A stretch of DNA of 34,602 nucleotides from a virus. Under the pieces are notes generated by a model. The model was given only the letters and a program-made list of their open reading frames with translations, ran no database searches and was not told the origin of the DNA. Where the stretch lies: the IMG/VR virus record IMGVR_UViG_3300008221_000016, positions 1-34,602 of that record; one strand, given 5' to 3'. Below are positions 10,901-18,824 of the stretch, piece after piece. Made by a program: the position numbers and the translations under genes. Numbering within the stretch: position 1 is the first letter of the stretch; the number at the start of each line of letters is the position of its first letter.

Positions 10901-13900
10901 ACCAACAAACTTAAACGATCCCGTTACATCTACAGTATTCCCGTATGCGTTAGTTATCTCGTCAGCCATATCTTGCGTAACGTAAGAAGCTGAATCTAGT
11001 AAATCAGCTTTAACCTTTACAACTTTGTTGTCTATAGTTTTTATAGTAGAAAGACCATCTAGAGTTAGTAACTCTACATCGTTAAACATAATAACATCCA
11101 TTCTGTGTTCTGGAAATGCAGACACTTGAGGTGCTATCAGTAATGTAGCTCTCTTGTTCTTCATAGTAAATGAAACATCTTGAGATACTACACCCGTAAG
11201 GTCTTGTAGGTAATACTTGTTTACTGCATAGTTAAGACCAGCAACAACAACATTAGCCATATTAGACTCTAATCCTTTGTGCGTTCTTTCAGCTCCTTTC
11301 ATCATAGATTCAACAGTAAAAGAACCCTTAAGTACTTCATCTCCAGCTAAATCTAATTCTCCTTCACCCTCTCTTACAGCTCCTTCGTTGTCTGTAGTTT
11401 TTATCTTTTTTCCAGAGTCTCTAAGTTTCTTAATCATACTAGGAGACATAACTAAATGAAGATCGAAATTATCAACTTCATCATTGTGCTTATTGATTAG
11501 AGACTTCATCTCTGCAGCTTGCTTAGCTTTTATAGCCTTAAGCTCTTCATTAAGTTTTGGAGCGTAATCCTTGATATACTCCTCTAATGCTTCAACAGTA
11601 ACATCACTATGGTTAGTCTTTTCCAAGAACTCATTAAAAGAAATACTAGCACCAAAAGCATCTACATCGGAATAATACCTTCTTGTTTTATCAGAATGGT
11701 CTCCTATGTTTTGCTTGTATGAATCTGATTTAGATTCTAAAGCTGAAAGAATCATTCTAAGATCAGAATACATTACCTGAGCTCCTGTCATGTTCTTTGA
11801 ATCTATAGAGTTCTCTCCTTCAAATCCAGCAAGTATGTGATAATTAGGCCTCCAAGTACCATTAGACATTTTTTGAGCATATCGGTTAGTTTCATAAAGT
11901 TTTAAGAAACCAACAGGGTTATCTTTATTAAACTTCTCTAACGACTCTATATTATAATCAAGAGCTGACTTCTTTACGAGTACAGACACTTGATCGCCTT
12001 CAGGCATTCTAACTTGTCCAGCAGGGTTTTGTTGAGATGAAACTATGTAAGAAGTAACAACAGCCTTAAAGATGTCGTTAACACCTTGCATGTTATTCAT
12101 AGTACCAGATACACCTTCTATAGTCCTACCCCTGCTTTCTGTTGATGTTTTATAAACATCTAGAGAGCCTCTAGCTGGATCTTCTGAACCATGAGAAATC
12201 TTCCATCTTTTTATTAATTCTTTAACTACATTTTTATCAAGGTTTCCTGTAATCTTTTTCATAGGATTGATTACGTACTCTACAATAACATCTTGAGCTG
12301 CTTCATAGCCAAACTGAACTTGATTTTCCTTATCTCTACTAGTCCTTAAAGATAAAGAGTCGTAGAACATTTCACTAATACGTTCTTGATTAAAGTAAAC
12401 ATCAATGCTTAAACTTTGTCCAGATTCTTCATCAAAGATCATAAGAGATTCAATCTCATTTAAAGACACATCAACACCAGTACCTGTAGGTAGTATATGT
12501 CTTTTAATAAACCCAGCTACATCTTTTTTGGTTATATTAGTTTTTGACATTAACCCATATAGAGCTGCAGAGAATTCTATTCTTTTATTGAACGCCTCAA
12601 CTGCAGAGAACTGAGACACATCAGCGTTATCAAAATTATCTAATACATATTGCCTCTTATTAATTTGATTATTTATAGCAAACAAAGACAGAGGCTTACC
12701 TCCAGTGATTCCAATTAAATCATTCTTATCAAATTTAATAAAGTCTAGAGCATTCTTTTGATAGTTTCTATCAGAGTTAGATAATAAGTCTTTAGAGCCT
12801 CCAGTCACAAACACAAAAGGCTTGTCTATCTTAAATCCAGAAAGCTCATGATAAGCACTCTTAATAGATTCTCCTGGTACTATATCTTGTGTGTCTTTTA
12901 AGTATGAATAAAACTCCGAAGCTATAGATTCGTTGAATGTTAAGCTATCAGGGTTTCCTTCTAATAAAGCAATTCTAGCCTCTACTAGTGTTTGCATTTC
13001 TTCAGGGTTAGACACAGAATTTATGTCCATTATAATCTGCTTCAATACGTTATTCTTAGTAGCCCCTAACTCTCCATTTACAGCTCTACCTGAAGCAAGG
13101 AAGTTCTTTATAATACCCCCAAACTTATTAGATAGTCGTAAACTACCACCATCTATAACGGCAGCGAATGATCCGTCTTCAGATTCTACATCTACATCTT
13201 CGGTTGATTCCTCGCCCTTTAAATCTTTCTGTTCTTGGACATTTAAACCAGACAAGAACATAGTCTTTATAGTGCTCATTATTCCATTTTTGTTGGAATT
13301 TAATATCTTAAATGTTTTATCGTACTTCTCAGAGTTCTTTCCGTGAGCAGGATCTTTAGCTATCTGTAACAAAACAGCTCTAGCGAATGCAATAAATGCC
13401 TCTTGAGTTTCGTCTTGAAAAATTCTTCTTTCTTTTACGGCTTGGATAAGTTCTTTAGTATCCAATTCCTCAGAAGACTTCTTAGACTCTCCAAGTATTT
13501 TATCATGGAAATCTACCGCCATTTCGTAAGCTACGTTAAGTTTACTATCTAAAGTAACTCTTATACTATCGTTGATTGCCTTTCTTTCGGCAGTCATATA
13601 CTTAGACTGAGACGGAGAGTTTTTACTAAGCCCAGAATAATCAGCTGGATTATTTTCTATAATTTCTTTTACCTTAGAGAATTTCTCAAAGAAAGAGAAA
13701 TCATTAGTCTTCTTATAAAGACCTTCAGTAGCTTCTTCAAATAAAGCTTCAGACTCTTCTATTGTAGAGCTCTCTTTAATAAATCCTAACCACTTACCAA
13801 AAGTTTCCTTATGAGTGTCGGCTTTCTTCTTATCACTAAAGAATAGATCAGAATTCATAGCACCATACTTACCAGCTAACTGAGTAAGTGCTTCATCTTG

Positions 13901-16900
13901 AATTCCTGTTTGGTCTTTAGAGTCTAGGGCTTTGTACCCAATAGCTTCTAATTCTTTCATAGCATACGCTAAGAAATCTTTCATAGTCTGCTCAGACTCT
14001 ACAGTACCTCCTTTCTTTGCTGCGAAGTCTCTAATGTTTGTAATAACACCAGAGCTTAATCTAGACGCATGTTTTAACGCTAGGGTAAGGTTAATAGCAT
14101 CACCGCTAGATTGTACTAATAATAAGTAAGAGTACTTAAGTTTTATTTCATCATATATTGGCTGGTCTATGATGTTTTTCATCATCTCCATTACTTCAGG
14201 ACGGTGTCCATAAAGCATTCTAAATATGTGGAAGTTCTCGTGGAATACAGCTTCCTCGTTGTATAGTTCCGTGTTTAAAAATATACCTAAACCAGATGCC
14301 ATACCTGCAGCCCTAACTCCAGCGGCAGTAAATATCTCAGGCATAAATCCAATAGAGACAACCCCATCAACAAGCTTACGTCTATAGTAATCAGACAGTA
14401 CCATGTGAGAGTTTGAATCTAAAGCGTGAGCTCTTCTCAACTCTCTATCGTTAAGGTATTTTGTTGCTATATCAAATAAGTCAGAAGCAGTATCTCCTGC
14501 GATTCTTTTAGCAGCGTCACGAGCCAATCCAGCCATAACCTTAGCACTGTCAATCCTCATGAATAGCTTTGACTGACCATCAGGGTTCTTTAATTTATAA
14601 GCCCTAACATCACCAACAAGAATTCTTCCTCCAACTCCAGTACCAACAACCTTAGATAAGTCAACACCCTCCTCCTCAGCTACCTCAGTAGCTCTAGGGG
14701 TTGCGTTAACTTTAGGTTTCTCAGGAATAGGATCTTTGTCGTCAACCTTGTCGGTATCTTTATCATTAGCGTCTTTAGTATCTGCTTTATCACCAACAAC
14801 ATCAGCAGCAGGATCAACATCAACGTCCTGAATATCTTTATCTATATCATTTAAAGCATCTCCTAGGTCGTTGTTTATTATTTCGGTAGTCTTATCTGCC
14901 TTAAACTTAAACACCTTTCCAGACTCTCCTTTCTCTACAGCCTCTTCGTATATAAGAGTACCATCTTCAAGAGTTTCGCTATAAACAAATCCTTTTGGAG
15001 CTTTACTATTAGCCTCTAACCTTCTTAATCTAGAAGACTCTTTTTTAATATGGCCACTAAAGTCTTTATTGCTAGCAACATATTCATTCTCTTCTTTTGT
15101 TAGCTCTTCGTTGTTGTTTACCTTTTCAGCAAGCTTGTTAAGTTTTGGTCTGTCGGTTTTATTAAACTTTTCAGCAGCAATCCTTTTCTTACTAAACTCA
15201 TAGATACTGTTTACTGTATCCTTCATTACTTTAGCTGCAGCCTTTTTTGCTTTAGCTCCTTCATTGTATGACTCATTTAAAGCTTCGATCTGAGACTTTT
15301 TACTTTCATCACTTAAAATTTCATTAAGGTTTATCTTCTCAATCTCAGCGTTCTTAGCGTCCTCACCTATCTTAAGCGATCTGTCTACAGAAGTCTTCGC
15401 CCATACAGCAGTAACTAAATTAGCTTTCTCCATTCTATTAAGCGAACCATCAGGGTACTTTGACATTTGAGATTCAACCTCAGCTATAGTGCTAACATAA
15501 GAATCGTATCTGTCTTGAGTCATGTTACCATCTTCTAGCTCCATAGCTAAAGCCTCCATAACCAAATCTTTTTGTCCGTTGGTTACGGCTTGCATTGCTA
15601 ACTTTCTAGCAGCAGAATCTTGAAGTTCATTTTGCATGTCCTCACCAGATATTTCAATAATCTCATCTTCTGTAATAGCATTGTTATCTTTATCAAGACC
15701 TTTAAATACCGTCTTCTTTGCCTTGTAAATTCTTTCTTTATCTATCGGATCTGAAAACACCTCTATAAGATCAGATACATCTTGGTTTTCTTGATTAGTC
15801 TTGTTTTGTTTTCTCTTGTTCTCTGTAGCTGTTTGCATGAAGTTACTACCACCAGACATAAGTAAACTAGTAGCGAACGACATAACCCTTGTAGGTCTCT
15901 GTTCGTCAGCCATAAAGAATTCCATATAACTAGGGAAGTCTTCTCCTTTAGCTTCAGCTATATTCTTTTTCACAGACCAATCTTGATAAACCTCTTGGAA
16001 TTGTTCAACAACACCATCAGTTATACCATTGGCAGCACCCATACCTACAGCCTTAAAAGCTTGCTTAACTACAGGACCAATACCTGCAGCTTTCATAGCT
16101 TTTAAACCAGCACTCTTTGCTGCTCCAGGAACAGACTTCATAAGAGCAGAACCAATCTTTGCTTGACCTGTAAACAATCCATACTGAACAATATCAGCAC
16201 CCATTGAAGCTAAGTTATCTACAAAAACTCTACGACCAACTGCATGAGCTAATCTAGGGTCTACACCTTCTTCTATAGCTTGATTCATAGCTCCACCTGC
16301 TAGGGCAGCACCCTCAAGCATGTTTGCTGTAGAACCTGCAGCTATAGTAGAAATACCTTTTTTAATTAAACCTTGAGCACTTGATTGAGATAATCTAATA
16401 CCGACAGAAGACGCACCTTTAGCAATAGCTGCAGATGACTTAAGGAAGTTCATACTACCCATAGCAGCTTGAGCTCCTTTGGCAGCTAAAGTAGAGGGTA
16501 TCATTAACGATAAAGCAAACGGTAGCATACGAGCAACTCCAGTCTCCCAAAACTTAGGGTCAGACATATCGTCCCACGTAATCTCGCCCATATCCTTTAA
16601 TCCAGGAACAGTGTCACCATAAGAATCTAAGTAGTCACCAAAATTATGAAACGCGTCAGAAATAGGCTTAGTTGTATCTATACCAAGAACGTGTTTAGAT
16701 ACCATAGATGATGGAGTAAAACTTAAGAAGTCAACCATATCACCCATACTATTAAACATGTCTCCAAACCCAGCCATAACACTCCTACCTATAGTCTCGA
16801 CATGACCCATGTCATAATCTATACCTGGAGTACCAACTTCAGGTATGTCAGGAAGGTTCTGTTGTTGTTCAGCTAAATCTACAGCACCACCCCAATCATC

Positions 16901-17080
16901 CATCTTCTCCATTGGAGCTTGTTGTTGGTTGATGTTTGCTAAACTAAAAGAGCTCCTCTGTTGAGGAACCTCTAAGTTAGATTGTATATCTGGTTGACTT
17001 GCTGAATTATCTAAAGAAGAATCGTAGTTTTCAATATCTTCTCCTGGTGTATTTACTCCGTTACCTAAACCGTTTGACAT
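4934..17080 (-). CDS. Giant virion protein with DPBB RNA polymerase, zincin-like and E3-binding-like domains
   Basis: This is a 4048-residue protein, about 445 kDa by rule of thumb. Visible parts, in order: hydrophobic MLPFALSLMIPSTL (from residue 185) and Ala/Gly-rich amphipathic segments to about 370; a charged helical region of about 415-740; an Asp/Lys/Pro linker of about 742-792; a domain at 793-829 that closely follows the E3-binding domain pattern; HENFH at 947-951 with a candidate third zinc ligand E1063; ATRIPASS (2364-2371) followed by GADLDGDML with D2404, D2406 and D2408, the metal-binding signature of double-psi beta-barrel RNA polymerases; hydrophobic segments near 3665-3695 and 3925-3945. 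crAss-like phages such as phi14:2 carry a single-chain virion polymerase with this signature. The gene starts two bases after the 576-aa gene, inside the ejection block. I infer that it is packaged and ejected to transcribe early genes, perhaps after cleavage. Confidence 0.88.
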   Translation of the reverse strand: MSNGLGNGVNTPGEDIENYDSSLDNSASQPDIQSNLEVPQQRSSFSLANINQQQAPMEKMDDWGGAVDLAEQQQNLPDIPEVGTPGIDYDMGHVETIGRSVMAGFGDMFNSMGDMVDFLSFTPSSMVSKHVLGIDTTKPISDAFHNFGDYLDSYGDTVPGLKDMGEITWDDMSDPKFWETGVARMLPFALSLMIPSTLAAKGAQAAMGSMNFLKSSAAIAKGASSVGIRLSQSSAQGLIKKGISTIAAGSTANMLEGAALAGGAMNQAIEEGVDPRLAHAVGRRVFVDNLASMGADIVQYGLFTGQAKIGSALMKSVPGAAKSAGLKAMKAAGIGPVVKQAFKAVGMGAANGITDGVVEQFQEVYQDWSVKKNIAEAKGEDFPSYMEFFMADEQRPTRVMSFATSLLMSGGSNFMQTATENKRKQNKTNQENQDVSDLIEVFSDPIDKERIYKAKKTVFKGLDKDNNAITEDEIIEISGEDMQNELQDSAARKLAMQAVTNGQKDLVMEALAMELEDGNMTQDRYDSYVSTIAEVESQMSKYPDGSLNRMEKANLVTAVWAKTSVDRSLKIGEDAKNAEIEKINLNEILSDESKKSQIEALNESYNEGAKAKKAAAKVMKDTVNSIYEFSKKRIAAEKFNKTDRPKLNKLAEKVNNNEELTKEENEYVASNKDFSGHIKKESSRLRRLEANSKAPKGFVYSETLEDGTLIYEEAVEKGESGKVFKFKADKTTEIINNDLGDALNDIDKDIQDVDVDPAADVVGDKADTKDANDKDTDKVDDKDPIPEKPKVNATPRATEVAEEEGVDLSKVVGTGVGGRILVGDVRAYKLKNPDGQSKLFMRIDSAKVMAGLARDAAKRIAGDTASDLFDIATKYLNDRELRRAHALDSNSHMVLSDYYRRKLVDGVVSIGFMPEIFTAAGVRAAGMASGLGIFLNTELYNEEAVFHENFHIFRMLYGHRPEVMEMMKNIIDQPIYDEIKLKYSYLLLVQSSGDAINLTLALKHASRLSSGVITNIRDFAAKKGGTVESEQTMKDFLAYAMKELEAIGYKALDSKDQTGIQDEALTQLAGKYGAMNSDLFFSDKKKADTHKETFGKWLGFIKESSTIEESEALFEEATEGLYKKTNDFSFFEKFSKVKEIIENNPADYSGLSKNSPSQSKYMTAERKAINDSIRVTLDSKLNVAYEMAVDFHDKILGESKKSSEELDTKELIQAVKERRIFQDETQEAFIAFARAVLLQIAKDPAHGKNSEKYDKTFKILNSNKNGIMSTIKTMFLSGLNVQEQKDLKGEESTEDVDVESEDGSFAAVIDGGSLRLSNKFGGIIKNFLASGRAVNGELGATKNNVLKQIIMDINSVSNPEEMQTLVEARIALLEGNPDSLTFNESIASEFYSYLKDTQDIVPGESIKSAYHELSGFKIDKPFVFVTGGSKDLLSNSDRNYQKNALDFIKFDKNDLIGITGGKPLSLFAINNQINKRQYVLDNFDNADVSQFSAVEAFNKRIEFSAALYGLMSKTNITKKDVAGFIKRHILPTGTGVDVSLNEIESLMIFDEESGQSLSIDVYFNQERISEMFYDSLSLRTSRDKENQVQFGYEAAQDVIVEYVINPMKKITGNLDKNVVKELIKRWKISHGSEDPARGSLDVYKTSTESRGRTIEGVSGTMNNMQGVNDIFKAVVTSYIVSSQQNPAGQVRMPEGDQVSVLVKKSALDYNIESLEKFNKDNPVGFLKLYETNRYAQKMSNGTWRPNYHILAGFEGENSIDSKNMTGAQVMYSDLRMILSALESKSDSYKQNIGDHSDKTRRYYSDVDAFGASISFNEFLEKTNHSDVTVEALEEYIKDYAPKLNEELKAIKAKQAAEMKSLINKHNDEVDNFDLHLVMSPSMIKKLRDSGKKIKTTDNEGAVREGEGELDLAGDEVLKGSFTVESMMKGAERTHKGLESNMANVVVAGLNYAVNKYYLQDLTGVVSQDVSFTMKNKRATLLIAPQVSAFPEHRMDVIMFNDVELLTLDGLSTIKTIDNKVVKVKADLLDSASYVTQDMADEITNAYGNTVDVTGSFKFVGAGQNTDNSAISSSFGSERSKFYFKGHTVVLDEASIGTPLEGIYKALLAREKLFKSKGIKAKVIAYADSGVKKGHIKGVNSQSLAQWNAMKDDDAAINEFQDSWSYDLDKDTYGYDGKYFGVQNELDKNATSATVAKQAVSATNIFADHENAELAAMSQDFLSLYAEALDQQYKEGSGGKTIEESGLESAKSGSTFPTMTRAMDKLATSLPFVTDSLSKTATAKIKKDAHRLRTTGSLSLQISDALYGYEFDGDNVIETDKSLKPIRIENGKVLPAEVAISSHMAKTLNITENDLKKGKEVFFFATRIPASSVGSTILLKVAKISSTQGNTIAINAKMSAIMGADLDGDMLHLNAWTENPEAGSLDLIKNKMLSKLKKMHEHPEVFKTLIKELEFKTVTKATNLALYGNEKGSTAVYNDFNVFDTAEMYEQTKGNAPMIGLIASTSNQFNYLAQGSPSVNYGGLPLVLVKGRDEKAERYDKLDSKISKNGGGTYYEYANYLNLILDDGKYGNRAKFGFNKGSGASFGLLIKMGVNPKDIALLMTKGKLGDLLSMDKLQEYAKEQLGVKKNLSGYIKNNYVNRGIDIESIIKGDRKSAIALAVVLKKISSDMYSLGSYVGLDSNLPESLVEVYDRINKGKKALANQPDIAKNAFSKNPLILSKVLFLSDYALKLKSEDVTISNGYGDTVGEFMVPEDNNDSDTAQFYDAAKLLKALNLTRVAAHMPISIRDMLFHKAIAGVIVKSNNAEAKNFLSSLTSLTNEEAYSGVTQLISNYIDSNEDFDDNLFIQHLNMRKSTRFFTGGTDNIQDSSVVEFGIDRAMLFELQEVEQVEALGKDFDKLPSWLKDWFVANDFIVSGWGSNEKQSLVPYMGSSTISKVNNHFESAFVNGKNFIEQTNEATSNGAGTLSISELMGVEDIAGPYDSSFNVAKLAYAALHGAEGMNVTEQEHEGVYSFTSRADMMDGIPMIFDEQFREVGMLSVLSKMSNQHSEYSEGEVKYLAIYGNGIDMTQGLRVTLSSEEYFNEKLPSGVSIDSLDDETKSKWADSYANYLKSLDIVNEKLDHLNEANIEDHDYSMNRSKSNKRFEYVSNLFNNIQNELSYETVGLTNEHLDSLATIPLRRYVEYNYGLHISNKQIKDWELDQGKSFVEEITLKGLNKDISTLDLWMSPGDYGRNKPTMAFINKEMKMEHMDFTRNLHLVTKEMNKRLDALYKSKATETGFLGTSAGRIFNQYFAVGNRKVSEILYENLFVSEHATRRNIDKKTNKISYKDASSLRLNPLFFKSSSIVGDESVIDKDSQAFKDLSVAEQEYLKMYVKYTSFYRNLIHAKGLLKGGADRGTSYIPASTSSKFETMSRRGLFGLYYQMHRGDETLYDVVIEAVNPLTGDLEKLDYFSWKALYMHSPEDALFTTDSDNLRVELSHGNKLSGTQRIKAFRDITAKAKKLMTKGKDDDNNAISVSSPVNDVLGNEEFVNRFTSHRSSKAGYLATHNLHQSLRSYIQTFMFQHGNAYLDVKENKIKKLSWNIDDNKDEFGVESMSIEAGSINKNIFKGFESKNLMVDAAMSQLELSGSVNALKYMDKVIKGGLISKKRGLSFSDSKNEASIIKFFTNWTMYIALGFNFPAAIGNVLIGKYNTYRAQGGSKVITGEKRYLGINSNGMFDKNIMKKSRLMIEEFGILTYRAEEIAEGTSGSAVDALIFSPMVMAENWIQQAAFLGSLTQEQWDSYEVNEGELKHKSDIKNEDGTDKYPISKYGSRLSKIEIAKLERDVINLQGRGYSETDQRFIQIYALSNSFMQFKRWFPTFLADRFKSEHIDDLGTMRIGSVKAASDFINRMKANDIPITEWRAIFKSEETPDHIQKGVNRLWRGTQGIAMLSMILLAISHNRDEDAPEDETLKLMEKLLGDMLLVFNVPKLTYMANVPALSTADNLAQTMYHFVMQTEYKRKSKYGNKGDKRFVSNFAQLMPSSSRFILEENGKKSKKRSIR
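9857..9871 (-). other. DLDGD catalytic motif of the virion RNA polymerase
   Basis: These codons encode D2404-L-D-G-D2408 of the giant protein. The three Asp residues are the expected ligands of the catalytic magnesium in two-barrel RNA polymerases. The context, R2366 and P2368 upstream and GADLDGDMLHLNAW around the site, is closer to cellular RNA-dependent RNA polymerases of the QDE-1 type (GGDLDGD followed by aromatic residues) than to the bacterial beta-prime NADFDGD. A possible partner barrel lies upstream, near YFGVQNELDKN (from residue 2178). Confidence 0.85.
14228..14242 (-). other. HExxH zinc-metalloprotease-like motif in the giant protein
   Basis: These codons encode H947-E-N-F-H951 within EEAVFHENFHIFRMLYG, a hydrophobic helix of the zincin type. 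About 112 residues later, QDEALTQLAGKYG (E1063) looks like the third-ligand helix of gluzincins. Metalloprotease-like domains have been noted in large virion proteins of crAss-like phages. The enzyme could cut the giant chain or host proteins; the target is unknown. Confidence 0.6.
14594..14704 (-). other. Peripheral-subunit-binding (E3-binding)-like domain in the giant protein
   Basis: Residues 793-829 begin ATPRATEVAEEEGVDLSKV and continue VGTGVGGRILVGDVRAYK. The family pattern in dihydrolipoyl acyltransferases is 'A.P..R.lA.e.gvdl..v.GtG..GrI...DV..y', which matches at nearly every conserved place and at the usual length of about 35 residues. As in those enzymes, a flexible linker (about 742-792) precedes it. 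No lipoyl or acyltransferase domain is present. The closest alternative is the related small fold of the Lsr2 DNA-binding domain. Confidence 0.75.
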
Positions 17081-17082
17081 AA

Positions 17083-18813
17083 CTATCTATTAAGTGTTGA
17101 GAGAATGTGTTCACTTTCTCTAAAAATTAATGTTGCTTCTTTGCTAGCTTCTTCTTTCGTCTTACCTTGCTCTATCATGATCTCTGTATACCTATCGAAG
17201 AACATGTTAGTGTTACCCGACATTAAAGCTTGTTGAAGTATTGGAGTGTTCTTTGTATTTATAAACTCAGACAACGTCCCTACTTCGGCATTTTGAATTC
17301 TTGATAAAGATAGCAAAATACTACGAGCCTTCAAGCTACCAGCAGGTAGTTCCATTTTAGTCATTTCTTGACTTAGTGGAGCACTAGATATATTAAGGAA
17401 ACTACTTAACTCATTATTAGCTGGAGTGTTTTTAGGTCCAGAGATACTGCCTTGAACTTCTTTGGTATGTCTTCCCAAGTTTCCATCAACATTCTTAAGC
17501 TTACCTAGTCTGACAGCCTCAGAAGAACTTCCTTTTGTTTCTATCTCTCTATAATAGTAATCGCTAGTAAAGACTCCGTCATCTTCAAATTCCTGCATAA
17601 GAACAGCTTCTGCATTCCTAGGGTCTCCTTTTAAGTCTTCTGCTTTAACTAATCTAGTTGTTCCGTTTTCTTTAACTTTATAACCAAGCCAAACTCCACC
17701 AATAGTTAAGTCGGGAGCATCTCCAGCACCATGATCAAACGAAGTACCATCTTCACTAAACCAGTTACCATTCCATTGTCTACCTTCTATATTATCACCT
17801 TCTTCAATGTCATCTCCAAATATAGTTTTAGCATACATAAACTCACTACCCTCATCTACTCTATGACCAAATACATCCGTATTGGCAGGAGCTGAACCAG
17901 CGCTAGAGTTAACATTAAATGAATCAAAATCACTTAAACTTCTAGCGTAAGACTCATTATCTGAACCTATAACAGCAGTACTAACACCACCCGCACTATT
18001 TAAGTGTCTCATTTGGTTAACCATTCTACCACTCCAAGACTTAGATTGTTTACCAACCATAGAAGTTCCTCCATCTGAGGCAGCACCAGGAGAACGAGTG
18101 TTTGTATTTCCTTTGTATTGACCTATGTAGTTAATTAAAACCTCTTGACTAACTTGAGCGTCTTCTGGTAGGTCGTATTCTATTCTATAATTTTGTTCAG
18201 AAATCATTGCATTATCTCCGCTAAAGAAATAAACTTCAGCCTTATCGCTAGAAAATTCAAACTCCTTAGCATCTGGCTCTTGCAAGTCTATCATCTGCTT
18301 CATTCTAAATACATCAGCGTCTCCATCCATAAAGTTCTGAAACTCTCTTCTTGTAGAGTGTGGAATAAGTTTAGAAAACTTACCGCCTTCTCTTTCACTT
18401 GTATCAAAGTACTCTTGTATAGCTTGAGTGTTGCTAGATATTCTTCCAGCTTCATCAGACTGTAACACGCTAGAAGCGAAGTCCTTTAATATTCTACGAC
18501 CACCTGAGTTCATAAACCTAGATGGATCGTTTCCGTGTTTCTCTAATTCAGAAAGAAATATACCTTTTTGTTCGTCATACAACCCTTGGATAACTTCTCT
18601 ATCTTCATTCCTTACAGCAAGCTCACTAGCTCTACTTTTTATAGAATCAAGATAGTTCTCCATTTGCTCTTCACTTTGCTGCTTCTCTGCATTGAGTTGC
18701 TGCTGAGCTTGATGTAGTTGCATAACTTCCCCAAGTTGTGCTTGTGCTTTTGCTCTTCTGTCTCCTGAACCTACCCAACCAGATAGGACGTTGTTAGCTT
18801 TACTATAATCCAT
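17083..18813 (-). CDS. Internal (ejection) virion protein, unknown family
   Basis: This 576-residue protein has no motif I can name. Residues of about 20-70 are Gln/Glu-rich and probably coiled coil (LHQAQQQLNAEKQQSEEQ), followed by charged helices to about 190 and a mixed Asp/Gly/Ser-rich part. The C-terminus (FFDRYTEIMIEQGKTKEEAS) is helical again. There is no signal peptide or membrane segment. It sits between the transglycosylase protein and the polymerase giant, 11 nt after the first and 2 nt before the second, so its expression is tied to both. By position it matches the cargo or ejection proteins of crAss-like phages and the inner-core proteins of T7-like phages. That comparison is about gene order only. 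Confidence 0.7.
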   Translation of the reverse strand: MDYSKANNVLSGWVGSGDRRAKAQAQLGEVMQLHQAQQQLNAEKQQSEEQMENYLDSIKSRASELAVRNEDREVIQGLYDEQKGIFLSELEKHGNDPSRFMNSGGRRILKDFASSVLQSDEAGRISSNTQAIQEYFDTSEREGGKFSKLIPHSTRREFQNFMDGDADVFRMKQMIDLQEPDAKEFEFSSDKAEVYFFSGDNAMISEQNYRIEYDLPEDAQVSQEVLINYIGQYKGNTNTRSPGAASDGGTSMVGKQSKSWSGRMVNQMRHLNSAGGVSTAVIGSDNESYARSLSDFDSFNVNSSAGSAPANTDVFGHRVDEGSEFMYAKTIFGDDIEEGDNIEGRQWNGNWFSEDGTSFDHGAGDAPDLTIGGVWLGYKVKENGTTRLVKAEDLKGDPRNAEAVLMQEFEDDGVFTSDYYYREIETKGSSSEAVRLGKLKNVDGNLGRHTKEVQGSISGPKNTPANNELSSFLNISSAPLSQEMTKMELPAGSLKARSILLSLSRIQNAEVGTLSEFINTKNTPILQQALMSGNTNMFFDRYTEIMIEQGKTKEEASKEATLIFRESEHILSTLNR

Positions 18814-18824
18814 GTTGTTGTCTT

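Noticed and set aside
12933-13346. Plus-strand frame of 137 codons, the longest on that strand
   Set aside because: It lies wholly opposite the giant gene, its composition (Ser, Phe, Ile and Leu-rich) is that of an antisense shadow of AT-rich coding sequence, and no start context or partner gene is seen. The same holds for all other plus-strand frames.
14594-14704. A pyruvate dehydrogenase E2 gene fragment as remnant of transfer
   Set aside because: Only the 37-residue binding domain is present, in frame in a long intact phage gene, without lipoyl or acyltransferase parts. It is a domain of the phage protein and not a broken metabolic gene.
17819-17830. TATATTTG on the minus strand within the 576-aa gene
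   Set aside because: It arises from the codons for Thr-Ile-Phe-Gly inside a coding region, with no gene start nearby. Similar chance copies occur in the portal (Gly-Ile-Phe) and in the giant gene.
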